A DNA stretch of 64,000 bases from assembly GCA_019918135.1 (NCBI GenBank), contig WBZZ01001754.1, positions 102,501 to 166,500 of the forward strand. Reading direction: 5' to 3'. This DNA comes from Paulinella micropora (Eukaryota > Cercozoa > Imbricatea > Euglyphida > Paulinellidae). Shown one piece after another: positions 1-11,205 of the stretch (positions are counted from its first letter, which is position 1; each line of letters starts with the position of its first letter). The translations under genes were made by a program, and so were the position numbers. The notes below the pieces were generated by a model. That model did no database searches. It saw only the letters and a program-made list of their open reading frames with translations, and was not told the DNA's origin.

Positions 1-703
1 AAAAACACAGAAAATTTAATTAATCATTGAAAAAAATTCACTTTTTCTGGAATAAGTACCACTTTTTGAGTGGTCAACATCCTTTTTTTTGTGATTTTTG
101 GGGGTGTCTTAATGATTTTAACAAAAGTCCTTACGAAAAAATAGTGTTTTTAAGGTCTCATAAAATGCTTAGTAGTGTGTATAACTACATTTATTATGTT
201 ATGATGCTTATTTCTTGTCCTTAAAAAGTACTTAAAAAGGTACTTAAAATTTTTAAGTCAGATAAAGTTAACTTTTTTTATTAGTTATAATTTTTTTTCA
301 TTCCTTCATTGAGAACTTTTCAAAAAAAGAAAGACTTTTTTAAGGACGACCTGTAAGTCGTTTCGGACATTAATTCTCTCTCTCTATTTCCCTTTTTCTT
401 TTTTATATTTTCATTAAAATTCGTTTAAATTAAGTATATAAAATAAGAAGATAAAAATGAAATAGAATTTTAATGAAATAATGTATCTAGGTCGTCCTTA
501 TTTAGGTCCTTGTTTTTTATGAAGTCCTAAAAATTTGTAATGACATTTTTAAAGCTCCTTATAAGGCAATAAATGGCCTAATTCTTCGTGTCCGAAAAAT
601 GAGTATAAAAAAATGTCGTTGATGATTGAAGATCAGAAAAGAATTAGTCGCATGAGTGGGGCGATGCATTAATAATTATTTAAAGAAATAAGAAAATATA
701 AGA
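1..703. repeat. Left inverted terminal repeat of the PLV fossil
   Basis: The first 703 bases match the reverse complement of 47952-48655, with scattered substitutions and small length differences in A/T runs. The match ends at an ATAAGA sequence, where the two sides diverge. The repeat contains short inner repeats around AAGGACGACCT and a run of CT dinucleotides. No gene is visible inside it. Because the right copy starts where the window starts here, the outer end of this copy may be cut off by the window edge. Confidence 0.9.
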
Positions 704-729
704 TATTAATATAATACATAATACTAATA

Positions 730-908
730 ATGGCACTCCTAGAAAGTATATTTCAGAAGAAGAACGAAAAGAAACACACAGACAATCTGCAAAGAAATAT
801 TCAAAGAGTAAACCACAAGTATATCGCGATGGAAGTTGGCGATATTACCAAAATCATAAGGCTAAGATATTAGAAAAAAGAAAATCAAGGAAAGAAAATA
901 CATATTAA
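730..908 (+). pseudogene. PLV remnant: small basic protein
   Basis: Just inside the left repeat, one frame encodes a short, highly charged peptide with a SEEERKETHRQSAKKYSKSK core. It resembles the small Lys/Arg/Tyr-rich proteins that PLVs and related plasmids often encode near their ends. The function of such proteins is not established. It is part of the fossil element and does not look intact. The call rests on residue composition and position only. Confidence 0.35.
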
Positions 909-944
909 ATATAATATATTCTTATATATTATATATATAAGAGC

Positions 945-2068
945 AATGTCAAAAACTCAAGGGGAAACGATGATAATGGATGTGTTGGCCAATATTCAAC
1001 CAGATAAAGGATTATGAAAGCCAGCCAATATTGAACTGTGTAATATGCTTGATGACATCAACGAAAAAGACAGATGCTTATGCAATAAACCAATCAAAAG
1101 GGCTTATCCATATTATTGGGAAAATATGTAATTTATGTGTGATCTGCATGTTCTTATAATCATTTCTACAAAGTTAGAAATGGCGAAAATGAAGAAACAT
1201 TAGAATACATGGAAAGGAGACAATGTGTGATATGTAAAAATATGATCGCAGAAGGGATACATAGTTTACAAGTGGCACATTATGTGTGTATTACAAAAAG
1301 GAAATGCAAGTACTTAGATCTATGATTAACTTTCTAAAAGAATAATATGCAAGTTTTGAGGCAGAATATGATATTAAAACAGACACTCGATGCAATGCAA
1401 AAATAAGGTCTTTGGAACTTAGATATGAAAAACTTGAAAGTATTGTATGAGGAAATAAAAGCGACTATAAAAAGACTAGTCATAAAGTAGACAAAAAAGA
1501 ATCAAAGATGATGGGAGGCGAAGGCAAAACATGTATCATTACCAATTGCAATAAAATTATTAGAATTAACAACATAAAAACAGAAATTAAAACTATTAAG
1601 TTGGAACTTGAACAAGACTTTATACAAACAAAAACAGACCAAATCAACAATTTTTTTAATGAATGGGAACGATTATTAAAACTAGATGAGTATATGGAAG
1701 AAGAGAGAACAAGAGAAGCTGAACTTAAAAAAGAGAAGCTGAACTTAAAAAATAGAAGCAATTGAAAATAATTATAAAGTTATGAAGCAAGCAAATTGAT
1801 AGCAGAGATTAAAGTAATTATTGCGAAATTCATAAATCTTAATGAAAAAGGACATTATATATTTCATATTCCAGACGGAAACCACGAATGCAGTACTAAA
1901 ATAGCGAAGGAGATAAGTGATAATATAAAAGGCACATACAATCCAATGTGGAGAAATAATAGGTACAATAGATATCAACTAACATTGTTAAAAGATAATG
2001 TTAATAACCAAGTTATACCAAAAGAAAATTATATACTAATGATACAAGTTATAACAAAGTCTCATTGA
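945..2068 (+). pseudogene. PLV remnant: unidentified early-region gene or genes
   Basis: An AT-rich stretch with plus-strand coding character starts after a TATATATAAG box and an ATG. Translated pieces include Cys pairs in the first part and a long Lys/Glu-rich, helical, coiled-coil-like middle around 1560-1765. No family is recognised. It lies between the left repeat and the polymerase gene and is evidently decayed, with several breaks. Position suggests a replication-region accessory gene, but that is inference. Confidence 0.4.
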
Positions 2069-2256
2069 ACTGGCGGATCTTATACATTTATTAAGACAGT
2101 AAAAACACCAAAATTGATAAATATGTAAGTAATCATGGCGCGACAAATTATTTGTTTCACTTTATTTAATGTTCTTAATGATTTTAATTTTATTTAAACA
2201 TAATATATTTTCTTATATATACTATCTATAAGATTATAGACGGATTTATTGAACAC

Positions 2257-2284
<28 letters not shown>

Positions 2285-2287
<3 letters not shown>

Positions 2288-4732
2288 AACCTTGATCTTA
2301 AGAATGCCTTGGACACGAAGTTCTTAACAAAGGAAGAGCGATTTAATGCGAATAAATTATCTTATATAGTTAATAATTTTGAAGATATCAAAAAAGAATT
2401 GATATGGAAGGAACGATATGAAGAAGTTGATCCTTTCACTCTATTAAAGAAATATCTTCAGAACTCTTTCAACGATAAAATAAAAGTGTGCTATAGGCAA
2501 AATGAGGGCAAAGGTAGATTGTGTGCTGTGGGGTCGTTATCACTTCAAAACATTCCACGAAAAATACGCAATACCATAGCACGCGATTATTATGTAGACA
2601 TTGATATGGTTAATGCCCACCCAGTTATTCTGCTACATTTATGCCAAAAATTTAAATTTGAGTGTAAGTATTTGAAATCGTATGTACAAAATAGAGACAA
2701 AGCCATTAATACTCTAACGAAACTTACAACAATTGAAGAAGGGGAAGAAGTGGCAGTAAACAGGGATAAAGCGAAACAAATTTACTTGTCGCTTATCAAT
2801 GGAGGAAATAAAGACTATAATTCTTTGACAAAAAATACAAAGTTTCTAACCAACTTTAAACAAGAAATGAGAACATTGCACACTCAATTTGCAAATAATC
2901 ATTTAGAAGACTTTGAATGTGTCAAGCAGAAACGAATAGCAAGAGGTGATAACTTTAATCATGAAGCCAGTTTTATAAACACTTTATTATGCGATGTGGA
3001 GAATAATATCTTACAAGCGATGCTTTCCTATTTCGGAAATCCTGAAATCTGCGTATTATGTTTTGACTGATTAATGTTAGAAAAAAAAGAATATGATTTG
3101 ATTGGATGTTCCAAATTCATTTAAGATGCATTAAATATTGATATGGTCCTTAAAATAAAGGATATGGACGATTGTTTAACAATCCCGAATGATGTAGCGA
3201 TATTTGAATATCCAAGCCTTAAATACTTTGGTGATTTGGATAATGTATATCTTAAAGATTGTGGTGTTAATGTTGCAAGTTTAGAAAGATTAAATGAATG
3301 GTCAAAAGTATAAACATAGTTTCGCGGGGCGGTGGACAATATGCAATGACATTGAACCTTGATATTGACGAAGAAACGGGAGATAGAACAGAGTATTATG
3401 TACAAGTAGATGTGAGTACCATGAAACACTATTAGATTACGAATGTTATGTAATCAATCCAGAATATGTAAAAGAACTCAACGATTTTAAAGAAACAAAG
3501 AATTTACCAAATGCAAAACAATGGTTATATACTCAATTCGGTGCAGATTTCGTACATAAGCAGAGATTTAAACGGAATGTGAAAAGGTATGATGATTTTA
3601 TGTTTTACCCTTATCTAAAACGAGTAGGAGTACCAGTTAAATATTCAAACAAATTAAACTGATTTATGGGCTTCCCGTTAGATAATATATCATTTGATAG
3701 TGTTTCAATAAAATACAACTTTGAAGAAAGCAATTTGTATAAACATTTGAAAACAGACTTCTTTACTGAAGGCGATGGCGAATACAATAACTTTTTGGAT
3801 CATGTGGCAGATATGGTCCAAATGCCGAATAAAAACAGAGGTATAGGTCATTTATTCTACTCGGTTCAGGGAACGGGTAAAGGGTTGTTATCAAAGTTTA
3901 TGGGACGACTTCTAGGAACACAAAATCATGTAGTGATTAAAGATTTAATCGCTATATGGAGAAATTTAATGTCGCATATTCCAATAAAATATTGAAAGTG
4001 TTTGAAGAACTCCCAGAGAAAGGAGGTGCCTTTACAAATAGTGATCGCCTTAAAAGTCAAATAGACCAAAAAGACGAGATCGTGGAACCTAAGGGGAGTA
4101 AGCAGTACAAGGTACAACATTTTTCTAGATATTGGTTTTACACTAACAACGAAAACACACTATACATAGAAGGCAGTGATAGGCGGTACTCCTTACATAG
4201 ATTAAGTGCAACACACGCCGATGATAAAGATTACTTTAAGCTAATATTTGACGAAATAAGCAATGATGATTTTATGAGGTGTGCATTCGAATATTTTGCT
4301 AACAAGAAAGTATGAAGAAATTAATGTTATGACGGCATATAAACACAATACAAGACCGAACAAAAAATGCACAATCTTCCAAAAGGTATTAAATTTATGA
4401 TTGAATTTATTGAGGCAAGATTTGATAAAGTTGAAAATAGAGAAATTAAGATGGATGCACAATATCTGTGTGATAAATATAAATCAAGGTGTTCGGATAG
4501 TGGAATTACGTATCATAAAGGTGTTTTCTATACTCAACTCAAACATTTGGGGGTTGATAAACCAAAACAATCTGGAGCTAAAAACAACAGAAAATACAGG
4601 TTTTCTATCAATATACAATCAATCAGAGATAGCATAAGAGAATATATAAAAGACAACACATTTGACTTTGATTTTGGTTCAGGAGTTGATGAAGAAGAAG
4701 ATGATAATGATGAATTTCAATATTGGAAATAA
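2285..4732 (+). pseudogene. PLV TVpol-like gene: family A-like DNA polymerase plus SF3 helicase
   Basis: The first third carries a family A polymerase-like palm, with a motif A of the form YVDIDMVNAHPVIL and a later VLCFD motif C. The distal part carries superfamily 3 helicase motifs: a Walker A GTGKG, a Walker B ending in EELPE, and a FYTNNE followed by SDRRY in the sensor/arginine-finger region. This order, polymerase then S3H, is the TVpol arrangement described in virophages and PLVs, where the protein replicates the element DNA. An acidic tail closes the gene. A run of about 26 A bases precedes the coding start. The gene is broken, with a handful of breaks, and is a fossil. Confidence 0.8.
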
Positions 4733-4776
4733 ATAATATAAAACGGATTTTTTTTTTATTATGCTTATATATAACA

Positions 4777-5527
4777 TGTCAACTAAAAAAGATTATCTGA
4801 GCCAAATAGAAAAATGGACTCGTTTAAGTAGCGATATAAAACTGCCAACAAGCAAATTGCTCAAAACTGATATCGTCGCATTTTATGAAAAATACCGACC
4901 CGAAGTTAAGTTTTATTGCCTTCTTCCGATATGATGAAAAAATTCTTTGATAATGAACCAGAAACAACAGAAGAACATACACCCTTTAAAGAAAGTGATT
5001 TGAAGGATTCCAAAGTAGTTGAAGACTCCAATGTAGTTGAAGATGCGTCCTTCGGACCGCATGCGACCTTCGGTCAGGAAACTGGTATTACCGAAATCAA
5101 GGCTAATGTGAGCGAAGCGTCACAACGTGGCGAAGCCACTTGTGTAGGAGAAGAATTAGAAAAAAAAGAATTGCCTGTTTTAGAAGCAAAAGAGGAGCCC
5201 GCACCAACGAAGGAAAAGAAAACACCGATTAAAGCAAAGCAAAATCCGCCCGAGAGCGGGTATAGTTGCTATGAAATAATAACGGCACATTTGAAAGTAT
5301 CAAAAGACCCGTTTAATTTCTTGTATATGAAAGTGGAAGACCGCACCATAATGCAGGAGGATATGAAGAAATGGCACGAGAGTAGATACGCACACATACC
5401 ACCAGAGCAACGTCCTATTCTTAAATATGGTAAGTTAGATTATAAGACAGTTTTCCGCGATGTCTTATCTCAACACGAGGGCAAACTAACAACATTAAAA
5501 GATATGTATGATAGGTTTCATATGTAA
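4777..5527 (+). pseudogene. PLV remnant: acidic linker protein of unknown function
   Basis: A CTTATATATAAC promoter-like box lies directly before an ATG at 4777. The product begins with a short helical segment, passes through a low-complexity Glu/Lys/Pro-rich middle (about 4960-5250), and ends in a folded-looking domain of about 90 residues with several Trp and Tyr. The middle contains a cluster of short DNA hairpins with TTCG or GAA loops that also occur near 24930. No family is recognised. It ends convergently with the minus-strand gene at 5518, the two overlapping by a few bases. The gene looks damaged near its start. Confidence 0.45.
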
Positions 5528-6147
5528 TCGGCGGTTATTGCTATGTCTCTCATCACATCAATATTAAAATATGATGGTTTAAAGGACACATAATCCGCAG
5601 ATGCTGTTTTATAATATACTTCCAATGTTATTGGAGCATCTGTCGCATATGTCAATAAAACCTCATTAGTTGTATTTCCAGAAATTCGTATTGTTGTATT
5701 ATTGGTGGTGTCCGCGGGATTTGGACAAGTCATTAACCACATCATTTTCATTTGGACTCCGTATCTTTGAATTAGCCACACACAATCAAAAGACTTATAC
5801 TCAATGGCGGTTGTATAATTTAGCACTTCGCTGTAAAAGTCATCAACATTTGTTCCGTCCGTTTTATGAAACCAGAACTGGAAAGTTCCTATTCCGGTTG
5901 GAGCAGGCAAATTCAAAGACCCGCGAAAAGCAACTTTAATGAAATAACCATATCCTAAATTAGATATTGTTTTGCTACCATATCCGCCCGTGCAAAGAGT
6001 AGTGAATGTGGAACTTTCCATCCACGACCTAAGGTCAAGACCAACGTAAGCATTTTGAATGTTTCTCGTCAATGTTGGAGTAGCAGTGACGGCGATTGTC
6101 TTAGTATCTATTGACTGCTGTTCTTGTGATCGTCCAAATGTATTCAT
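5518..6147 (-). CDS. PLV beta-rich protein, probable virion component
   Basis: An open frame of 209 codons starts MNTFGRS after an AT-rich promoter-like stretch. The product is rich in Thr, Ser, Asn and aromatic residues with alternating hydrophobics, as in a beta-sandwich surface or capsid-associated protein. There is no signal peptide or membrane helix. A related start (MNLFGQS) and similar composition occur in the interrupted gene near the right end (33286-33562 and 45411-46335), suggesting two paralogous virion proteins. This one appears whole, although the element around it is decayed. Its function is unknown. Confidence 0.55.
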   Translation of the reverse strand: MNTFGRSQEQQSIDTKTIAVTATPTLTRNIQNAYVGLDLRSWMESSTFTTLCTGGYGSKTISNLGYGYFIKVAFRGSLNLPAPTGIGTFQFWFHKTDGTNVDDFYSEVLNYTTAIEYKSFDCVWLIQRYGVQMKMMWLMTCPNPADTTNNTTIRISGNTTNEVLLTYATDAPITLEVYYKTASADYVSFKPSYFNIDVMRDIAITADYI

Positions 6148-6249
6148 ATTTTTTTAACTATATATTCCACTATATAAAATAATACAATATATTAAAATAA
6201 GAACCATTTAGGCCATCTGTGGTCTTATCATTTTTACGGATCCGTTATA

Positions 6250-7286
6250 GTGGACGAGGATTTAGAAATTGATGGAGCATTATACGGCGATCATATTGAA
6301 GCAAACTCAATACAAGCAAGGACTGATGACATAACAATATCTTCAAGAAATAACAATTCTTCTTTGTTGATATCTGATACAGGCTATGTATCAATTAATA
6401 ACGAATACGATTTACCATTAGCGGACGGCAAGGCGAACCAAATATTAAAAACGGATGGGTTGGGCAATACTTCATTTGCTACATTAACTTCAAGTTTTAT
6501 AAGCGACTTTGAACTTGATAAATTAACGGATGTGGTTATAACCGCGCCGATAGCGATAAATAGTTATCTAACATATACCTCAATAAACTGGGTAAATAAA
6601 ACATTTCCGATAAATGTGGATGAATTCGGTAATATTAGTATGGGAAGGAAGAATATAACAGGAGTTAATTTACTAAATACCAAAGATGTTGATGAATGGA
6701 TATTTGAGCATCAAGATAATAATGATAAAGTTTCAGCGAGTGGAATTATAGATAGCCACAGCGATGTGACAATATCAGGCTTCCCAGCAGATAACCAACT
6801 GCTTATGTATAGCACGGGGCAATGGAGAAACACCACACCACCCTTTCTTAGATTAGACGGCACTGCTAGTATAACGGGAGGACTAAATATGGGCGGTTAT
6901 GCTATTTCAGGGGCTTCTACGTATAATGGAATTAATCTCGCTAATCTCGCAGTTGATGGTTCGGTGGTCAAACTAACAGGAGACCAAACCATAGGAGGAA
7001 TTAAAACATTTAGCAGTATAATAAATGCGAGTGCGGGGATTGATATGAAAAGTCAAAACATTACAAATGTAAATCAACTAAATGGCAGGTCTATCAACTT
7101 GGCTATCAGAGCACGATAAGAACACGGCGAAAGTGTCGGCGAGTGGAAGTTTTGATACACATAGCGATGTGATTATAACAACAGCATCAGATAATCAACT
7201 ACTCATTTATAGCACTGGACAATGGAGAAACACAAACTCGCCCTTTCTTAGATTAGACGGCACTGCTAGTATGACGGGAGGACTAA
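6250..7286 (+). pseudogene. PLV fibre-like gene, 5' portion, ending at GC-rich block 1
   Basis: The product is a repetitive, Asn/Thr/Ile-rich chain with recurring elements such as MTGGLNMG, LRLDGTAS and GDQTIGGIKTFS. These are typical of trimeric beta-helical fibres in phages and large algal viruses. Coding stops at the junction with GC-rich block 1. The final 776 bp (6511-7286) recur almost unchanged at 22109-22886, where the fibre continues to an S74-type C-terminal domain. The role is probably host attachment, by analogy with other S74 fibres. Confidence 0.6.
6511..7286. repeat. Direct repeat, copy 1, flanking GC-rich block 1
   Basis: This 776-bp stretch of the fibre gene matches 22109-22886 with only about half a dozen differences. 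The match starts at GAACTTGATAAATT and ends at GGAGGACTAA in both copies. Beyond these points this copy continues leftward into the fibre gene and rightward into GC-rich DNA. Such a pair is expected from recombination between two PLV copies, from a duplication, or from an assembly join at a shared sequence. Confidence 0.9.
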
Positions 7287-8135
7287 TAGAGGCGCAGCCA
7301 GCGCCGCCGGCCGGCCCGGCGGAACTCGGACAGCAGCACCAATCTTGGGCGCGCCGAACGTGACGCAGGTGAGGGCCGGGCCGGGGTCCCAGCCCAGCGT
7401 GTTGGCCAGGCCCACGACTAGGAGCGGCGCCATGGCCCCCCCCAGCGACATGCCCGCCACGTACAGCTCGTCGGGCGGGTGTTGTCGCAGGAGCTCCTGC
7501 AGCCGCCAGAAGCAGGGGGGCGTGGCCGCGCGGAAGAACCCCCGGTGCAGCTTGAGGCTGGGCTCCCGTGGGTTCTCTTGGTAAAACCTCTGGGCCGCCG
7601 CGATCAAGCCGTCCCGCAGGGTCCGCGGGGGCGTGCTTTCCGCCTGCCCCGGGCTGCCCCGGGCTAGGCCGCGCTCCGCATGGAGGTCCAAATCCAGCCG
7701 ATGATTAGGCGCGGTCCACGTCCCGCGGACCGCGATAAAGAATTTGCGCCGCGCGTCCGACCAGCCGACGACGCACCCGGTCTGGGTCCTGGCACAGACC
7801 ACCGATTCCACGCACAGGTCCGCGCCGCCGGTCGTCGCGGCCGGCGGCGCGGCCCGGCACTCGACCTGCTGCCGGTCGTACCAGAAGGCCAGCGCACATT
7901 GCCCGTGCCGGCCCAGCCGCCGGGTGTGGGCTCGCAGTACGCAGCGTGCTTGTGCCGGCGGGAGCGGCGCCCCCTCGCCCGCCAGCCAGTCCCACAGCTG
8001 CAGGTCACTGGCGCGCAGCAGTCGTTGCACACAGGCCGAGGGATAGCACGGCACGGACGCCAACACGGCGTTCGCCACCCAGAACGCGAGCAGGGGGTCA
8101 GCTGCCGCCCGCGAGGTCATACTCGAACGGGGCAC
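7287..8135 (-). CDS. Class 3 lipase-like protein, 3' end lost at junction
   Basis: The product matches the fungal lipase-like (class 3) alpha/beta-hydrolase pattern. A strand reading FFIAVRGTW corresponds to the oxyanion region, LHRGFF follows, and a nucleophile elbow reads GMSLGGAM, matching G-X-S-X-G with Ser as predicted nucleophile. TFGAPKIGA then matches the usual TFGxPrvG strand. The expected downstream Asp and His of the triad are missing because the frame runs into the PLV sequence at 7286. About 275 residues remain. The start may be the ATG at 8135 or the one at 8120. There is no clear signal peptide. As it stands it should be catalytically dead. Confidence 0.75.
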
Positions 8136-8626
8136 GCGCCGCTGGGCAGGTGTGCGGGTCGGGAGAAGGGGAGAGACACTCAGTTCCCGCCCTTCGCGTG
8201 GTTTACCAGGCGGACGAAATCTAGGCCGGTCGTGTTTCCCCCCCCCCCCCCCCCTCTATCCCCTCCTTCTTCCCATCCAAGCCTCCTTCCCTTTTTCTCG
8301 TGTCTGTGTCAGGCTTTCCCTCCCTCTTTGTTGCTCCCGTAGCCTTCAGCCGGGAGGCGCCGGAGGAGGGATCGCTCCCCCCCCCTCGGGCAGGCAGAGA
8401 GGCCCCTAGCCCGCGCGGCTGCCGGGCGTGGCGAGAGCACACAAGAACCAAAAGGCCTGCAGATTTCCAGCGACCTCTCTTGGTATTAAAGCCGTGCCAA
8501 TTGGTCGTGTAGCCCCCGGCCCAGCGCCCGTTCTTGTCTCTTCAGCTTGCCCCGGCCGGCCCCCGGCCCACCTCAGCAGTGCCGGTTCTCGATACACGGG
8601 CCTACACGGGCCTCCTTTGCTTTTAA
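8136..8626. other. Intergenic region with poly-C tract
   Basis: No convincing gene is seen. There is an 18-base poly-C run near 8237 with C/T-rich flanks, possibly upstream of the lipase gene. The right end overlaps the 3' end of the MYND gene, where TTTAAT (8622-8627, ATTAAA on the minus strand) sits on the stop codon and probably acts as its poly(A) signal. Confidence 0.5.
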
Positions 8627-9262
8627 TCACCCGGGCTGCACAACACCAGCGGCGGGCTCGGGGCGGGGCGCCGGCAGCCGCACGGCCCAAGTCTTCTTGT
8701 GCCACCAAAACCAGCCGGCCGGCAGTGTCTGGCCCAGGTCCGCGGGCCTGACGAGGGCCTCGACCACCAGGCCGGCGCCGGGCTGTTGGGCCAGCAGGTC
8801 GCGGACGTAAGCCTTCTGGGGGACCTCCAGGTCGCGGGCCGGCCAGAACGCGCAGGCCACGCCGTCTTGGCCGGGCCTGGCTGCCGCGTACACCACGCCG
8901 CGCGCGCCGGGGGGCCGCAGGTTGCGCCGGGCCTCGGCCAGGCCCCCCGGACAGGTGGCGCGCTGCACCAAGAGGCCGGCCAGGGCCCGCTCGGCGCTAC
9001 CCACGCCGCACACACCGGCATGGTGCTCGGCATCGGCCGAGCGGCACTGCCGGTCACAGTACCAGGTGACGTCGCAGCGGTGGCAGCGGGCGCGGCCGGC
9101 CGGCTGGTCCGCCGCCCACCACGCCTGGCACGCGGCGCGCCCGCAGAGCTGCCACAGGACGTCGCGGGGTGGGCGCGAGCGCGGGACAATCACGACGCGT
9201 CGTTTCCGCCCGGCCCGCTCCGCGAGGGCGGCGCGGGCCCGGAGCTGGCGCTTGTGGGTCAT
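8627..9262 (-). CDS. MYND-type zinc-finger protein
   Basis: The protein has 211 residues and starts MTHKRQL. A basic N-terminus (residues 1-32) is followed by a MYND finger. Cys40 and Cys45 come first, then Cys60-x2-Cys63, Cys69-x3-Cys73 and His81-x3-Cys85, with the YC and H-x3-C spacing typical of MYND domains that bind Pro-rich partner peptides. The C-terminal half is a compact domain of about 110 residues rich in Trp and Arg that I do not recognise; no SET signature is visible here. A possible SET-like protein is encoded 6 kb away on the same strand, which is noteworthy because SMYD enzymes combine both modules. The stop codon overlaps an ATTAAA poly(A) signal. Confidence 0.75.
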   Translation of the reverse strand: MTHKRQLRARAALAERAGRKRRVVIVPRSRPPRDVLWQLCGRAACQAWWAADQPAGRARCHRCDVTWYCDRQCRSADAEHHAGVCGVGSAERALAGLLVQRATCPGGLAEARRNLRPPGARGVVYAAARPGQDGVACAFWPARDLEVPQKAYVRDLLAQQPGAGLVVEALVRPADLGQTLPAGWFWWHKKTWAVRLPAPRPEPAAGVVQPG

Positions 9263-9729
9263 AAGTCGTCGGGTGTTTGGGGCCAAAGCTACGGCGGGAG
9301 CACTCCGCAAGGTCTGCGCGGTCGCTACTCGGCGATCGGGCGAAGCTGTCTTCTGTGCGGGCAGGGGGAGGCCGGGGAGCAGGCAGGCGGCCGGGGGGGG
9401 AGGCGCGTCCCCCCCCTTCGGTCCCGCGGCGCGGACACCCGCTGCCCCGACAGGGGGGTAAGGAGGCGTGCGCTCGCCCCTCGCTCGCGCGCTTGCCCCT
9501 CGCTCCGCACGCCCCCACGCCCCCCCCCCCCCCCTACACACACGCTCGGGCCAGGGGGTAGCTCCCCTCCAGGAAGACCTCCTCTCCCCACGTGACACAG
9601 AGGCACGGAGAAGAAGAGGGAAGAAGGGGGGTCAGGCTGCGCCCCCCCCCCCCCCTCACTGCCCCGCGCTTCCATTCTTGGACGGTAGCCCCTCACGGCG
9701 TAAAAGGCTCCCTTCCTGCCCCTCGGCTG
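9263..9729. promoter_or_regulatory. Divergent intergenic region between MYND and EGF-like genes
   Basis: The two genes are transcribed away from each other, so both promoters should lie here. The region is C-rich, with runs of C near 9520 and 9645. A TAAAAG element near 9703 lies about 27 bp before the ATG of the EGF-like gene and could be a weak TATA-type box. No ORF here looks real. Confidence 0.4.
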
Positions 9730-10716
9730 ATGTCGGCCTGGCCCGCGGCGGCACTGGCTCTGCTGCTAGGCCTGGCGCTGGCCCAGGACGGCCGGCTGCC
9801 TGTGCCCCCCAAGAGCGCCAGCCAGCGGCAGTCAGTGTGCGACACTACTTACTTTGACGTGGCGGCGCCGGGCGCCCCCGAGCCCGCCTGCCGAACTTGC
9901 ACGGGCCTCGACGGCCGGCCCAGCCCGTACTGCGGCCGGCGCGGCGTCTGTACTTGGCACGAGCCCTGGCCGCAACCCGCCTGCCGCTGCTACAGCGGCT
10001 ACCTAGGCCCCGGCTGCGAGGTGGCGGCCGTGACCAAGTACTCCTGCGGCCTGCGCGAGTTCACGTGCTCGCTGGGCCCCGACTGGGCCCGGGCCCTGGC
10101 GGGCCTCACGGGGGGCGGCTCCCTGTCCGAGGAGATGTCTTGGCAGTGCACCTCGCCGCTGCAAACCACGGCGGAGGGGCTGGCCCTGCCGTACCTGCAC
10201 CTCCAGCGCGCGTACCTGTTCGACGCGGAGCGTGGCTTCCTGTACCACACGGCCTTCTGCTTTCTAGCGCACGCCGTGTGGGAGTGGACGAGCGCCCCCT
10301 GGGCCAGGCCGGCCTCTGCCAGCGCTCTGCCGTACCGGCCCGGCCTCTGGGTCGCGGCGGAGGCCCTGCCGGGAGAACCGCAGCCGCTGGCGCACCTGGC
10401 CCCGGTGCTGTCGCAGGAGAAGGTGTGCCCCTTCCCCCTGACGCCGGACGTAGCGCGGGCGGGCCTGGACTCGCTGGCGGTAGAGGCGGCGGGGGCAGCC
10501 GCAATCCCGCCTGCTCGGCCGAGCCCGTGCCGGCCCGCGACACGCTCAGGCTGGCGCTGGACGAGCAGGCCGTGCGGTGCTACCCCCGAGGGCTACTTGC
10601 ACCAGTACCGCTGCCGGCCGGCCGGCGGAGGTTTGCTGGACCCGGACTGCCTCGTCCAGGTCACGCCCGGCACGACGAGGCTGTCGCTCGGCGCTCTCCT
10701 GGCCCAGTGCGCCTAA
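9730..10716 (+). CDS. Secreted EGF-like cysteine-rich protein
   Basis: Starting at the ATG at 9730, the product has a good signal peptide (residues 1-19, AAALALLLGLALAQ). A Cys-rich segment at about residues 50-95 follows, with YCGRRGVC...CRCYSGYLGPGCE spacing that fits an EGF-like domain. The rest is a Cys-containing extracellular region of about 230 residues with no recognised family and no membrane anchor. Coding character moves to another frame for about 90 bases in the last third and then returns, near G/C runs; this is either two small indels or sequencing error. The gene is divergent from the MYND gene and is probably a secreted or wall protein. Confidence 0.65.
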   Translation: MSAWPAAALALLLGLALAQDGRLPVPPKSASQRQSVCDTTYFDVAAPGAPEPACRTCTGLDGRPSPYCGRRGVCTWHEPWPQPACRCYSGYLGPGCEVAAVTKYSCGLREFTCSLGPDWARALAGLTGGGSLSEEMSWQCTSPLQTTAEGLALPYLHLQRAYLFDAERGFLYHTAFCFLAHAVWEWTSAPWARPASASALPYRPGLWVAAEALPGEPQPLAHLAPVLSQEKVCPFPLTPDVARAGLDSLAVEAAGAAAIPPARPSPCRPATRSGWRWTSRPCGATPEGYLHQYRCRPAGGGLLDPDCLVQVTPGTTRLSLGALLAQCA

Positions 10717-11205
10717 AAGCAAAAGTTTATCGTGTTACCCCCTGACTTTGACTGTAACTTGTCTGTGCCAGAATCAGTAAAAGATGAAACAAGGACAAAA
10801 GTAATTCCGTAAAAGTTGTAATCACGGTGGGGTTGCGGACGATTCGTTTTCTTGGGACCGTGTTCCCCCCAGGTCTCCCCACTTTTTCGCAGGGGTGGGT
10901 ATCTGTCGTCAGCTGGCGTTCAACAGCCGTTGCCGCCCCGCTCGTCCTCCCCCGGGGCGTCTTTCAGGCCAGCGCCGTTTCGGCTTCGCCGGGTACACGA
11001 CCCCCCTCTTCGTGCCCGTGAGTGCCTCGCCAGCACTCACGACTAGTCATTATCTCGCGCCCGCTAGCTCGAGCCCCGCCAAGTACACCACCTCGCGCCC
11101 GGTAGCTCGAGCTCTGGTTGAACCGGTGTCGGTCGGGGCAGTCTGGCCCCCAGGGCGGCGTCCAGCGGTCTCGCGTTCCAGACCAGGTATTGCAGCTACT
11201 GTGTC
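10717..11205. other. Intergenic region between convergent genes
   Basis: This lies between the 3' ends of the EGF-like gene and the first F-box/LRR gene. The only candidate coding here is a shadow of neighbouring frames. A direct repeat of GCCCG(C/G)TAGCTCGAGC occurs twice near 11060-11110. No clear AATAAA is visible for either gene. Confidence 0.4.

Noticed and set aside
9592-9729. Upstream extension of the EGF-like frame
   Set aside because: It runs through poly-C DNA. The ATG at 9730 gives an immediate signal peptide and is the better start.
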